Assembly (NCBI GenBank): GCA_002368575.1
Contig: DFEA01000079.1
Span: 1 to 34,406 of the forward strand
DNA: 34,406 nt
Reading direction: 5' to 3'
Source: Lachnospiraceae bacterium UBA3814
GTDB taxonomy: Bacteria; Bacillota; Clostridia; Lachnospirales; Lachnospiraceae
The position numbers were made by a program, and so were the translations under genes. The notes under the pieces were generated by a model that saw only the letters and a list, made by a program, of their open reading frames with translations, ran no database searches and was not told where the DNA came from. Every line of letters starts with the position of its first letter. Position 1 is the stretch's first letter. This document shows, piece by piece, positions 33,475 through 34,406 of this stretch.

Positions 33475-34225
33475 GAGTCATGTAATGGTGATCGGAAGCA
33501 AGGAATCCTTTATCATACGCGTGCTTTTAAAAAAAGTGCGCGATGCGGGAGTGGCCTGTGAATTCGTAACCTGGGACGTAAATGACATTAATGCCAAATG
33601 GGAGGGCACAAGCCTCGTTGCTTTGTTCATGGACGGAGGAGCACTGCCGCCTGAGGCTTCTCTGCATTTTCTGTCGGACAAAATGTCCGACGGAGGCTGC
33701 CGTATCATTCCCGTAGGCGATAAGAATGACATACAGTATATCACGGAGCGTTTTCCGAAGGAGCTTGTATACAGGAGCTTTACAAGGCCTGTGAACAACG
33801 AGGAGTTTGTAAACACGGTAACGGAGCTTGCCGTAAAATATGACTCCGGAGAGTTTCGGAAGACCATTCTTATCGTGGATGATGATCCGGGGTATCTGGG
33901 GCTTGTCAGGGAATGGCTGAAGGGGACCTATAAGGTCGCCCTGGCAAATTCGGGACTTCAGGCTATAAAGTGGCTGGGAAAGAATAAGGCGGATCTTATA
34001 CTGCTCGATCATGAAATGCCCGTGACAAGCGGTCCCCAGGTGCTTGAAATGTTAAGGAGCGACGAGGAGACCAGATCGATACCGGTAATGTTCCTTACCG
34101 GAAAAAGCGATAAAAAAAGCGTGATGGCTGTGGTGGCTCTGAAGCCGGAGGGCTATATATTAAAAAATGTACAGAAGCAGGATCTTCTGGCAGCGCTTGA
34201 GAAATTTTTCATGACAAATAAATAG
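33467..34225 (+). CDS. Response regulator with pseudo-receiver and true receiver, no output domain
   Basis: 252 residues, starting inside the last codons of the kinase gene. Residues about 130-250 form a standard receiver: ILIVDDDPGYL with the acidic pair, phospho-acceptor in LILLDHEMPVTSG, Thr in VMFLTGKSD, and Lys in GYILKN. Residues 1 to about 120 look like a second, degenerate receiver: the N-terminal acidic pair is replaced by VIGSKES, while ALFMDGG keeps an Asp. There is no DNA-binding or enzymatic domain, so it probably works by protein contact or as a phosphate sink for the kinase HPt. Cytoplasmic. Stop at 34223-34225. Confidence 0.85.
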   Translation: MPESHVMVIGSKESFIIRVLLKKVRDAGVACEFVTWDVNDINAKWEGTSLVALFMDGGALPPEASLHFLSDKMSDGGCRIIPVGDKNDIQYITERFPKELVYRSFTRPVNNEEFVNTVTELAVKYDSGEFRKTILIVDDDPGYLGLVREWLKGTYKVALANSGLQAIKWLGKNKADLILLDHEMPVTSGPQVLEMLRSDEETRSIPVMFLTGKSDKKSVMAVVALKPEGYILKNVQKQDLLAALEKFFMTNK

Positions 34226-34406
34226 TCTGCTGTTCACTGGCAATGTCATTAACTTAAGCTGCTGTATGTTATGGACGACTCTGCGAAGGTTTCCAATTCT
34301 GTGTCGAGATGACGCTTCCCTCCGAAGAGCTAAAATGTTGCGGCGGCGCGGAGCGCCTTAACCCGCAACTGATCCACGAATTTCTAAGACGCTCAGGAAG
34401 AGCCTT
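34226..34406. other. Non-coding end of window with a nested hairpin
   Basis: No gene seen. GTTGCGG/CCGCAAC (34337-34343 with 34363-34369) encloses GGCGC-GGA-GCGCC. On the - strand a frame of 45 codons is open from the window edge to a stop near 34283, which might be the tail of a gene or element lying to the right; I recognise nothing in it. The bases 34243-34260 resemble 14980-14997 in inverse orientation. Confidence 0.4.

Overview
The window looks like chromosomal DNA from an anaerobic, butyrate-forming member of the Firmicutes, most likely family Lachnospiraceae. The reasons are the ptb-buk gene pair, the secA-prfB linkage, strong AGGAGG-type ribosome binding sites, heavy use of AGG/AGA arginine and ATA isoleucine codons, an ECF-type riboflavin transporter subunit, and several proteins that resemble Lachnospiraceae families. 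I cannot name the species from sequence alone. Most genes are on the + strand; only the broken gene at the left end and one methyltransferase are on the - strand.

Layout. 1-2829: hairpin repeats, a - strand gene with three frame breaks, then a long non-coding stretch holding a candidate 24-residue membrane microprotein, a closed stem region and a terminator. 2830-4704: membrane diguanylate cyclase. 4894-6937: phosphate butyryltransferase and butyrate kinase, bracketed by paired hairpins. 7060-8097 (-): SAM methyltransferase. 8251-8549: palindromic mobile-element-like sequence between two divergent promoters. 8727-14958: secA, prfB, homoserine dehydrogenase, aspartate kinase. 15111-19704: HExxH-motif protein, membrane protein, Tex, RibU-like transporter subunit. 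19724-20013: a second copy of the palindromic element with a clean 9-bp target duplication. 20080-26549: YcxB-like protein, tsaE, tsaB-rimI fusion, ribonuclease Z, a membrane-anchored unknown, tsaD, a glycosyltransferase and ispD. 26612-26773: tRNA-Ala and tRNA-Ser. 26968-34225: HD-GYP protein, giant hybrid histidine kinase and a double-receiver response regulator.

How it fits together. The core is housekeeping: protein export, translation termination, aspartate-family amino acid synthesis, t6A tRNA modification, tRNA processing and isoprenoid synthesis. Ptb-Buk is the substrate-level phosphorylation route to butyrate. A GGDEF protein and an HD-GYP protein suggest cyclic-di-GMP signalling, and the latter sits next to a phosphorelay pair.

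The most unusual content is non-coding. There are two copies of a roughly 290-bp imperfect palindrome with the features of a miniature transposable element. There is also a dispersed family of modular hairpins whose stems change sequence while keeping their pairing. One hairpin repeat lies in the centre of one palindrome copy.
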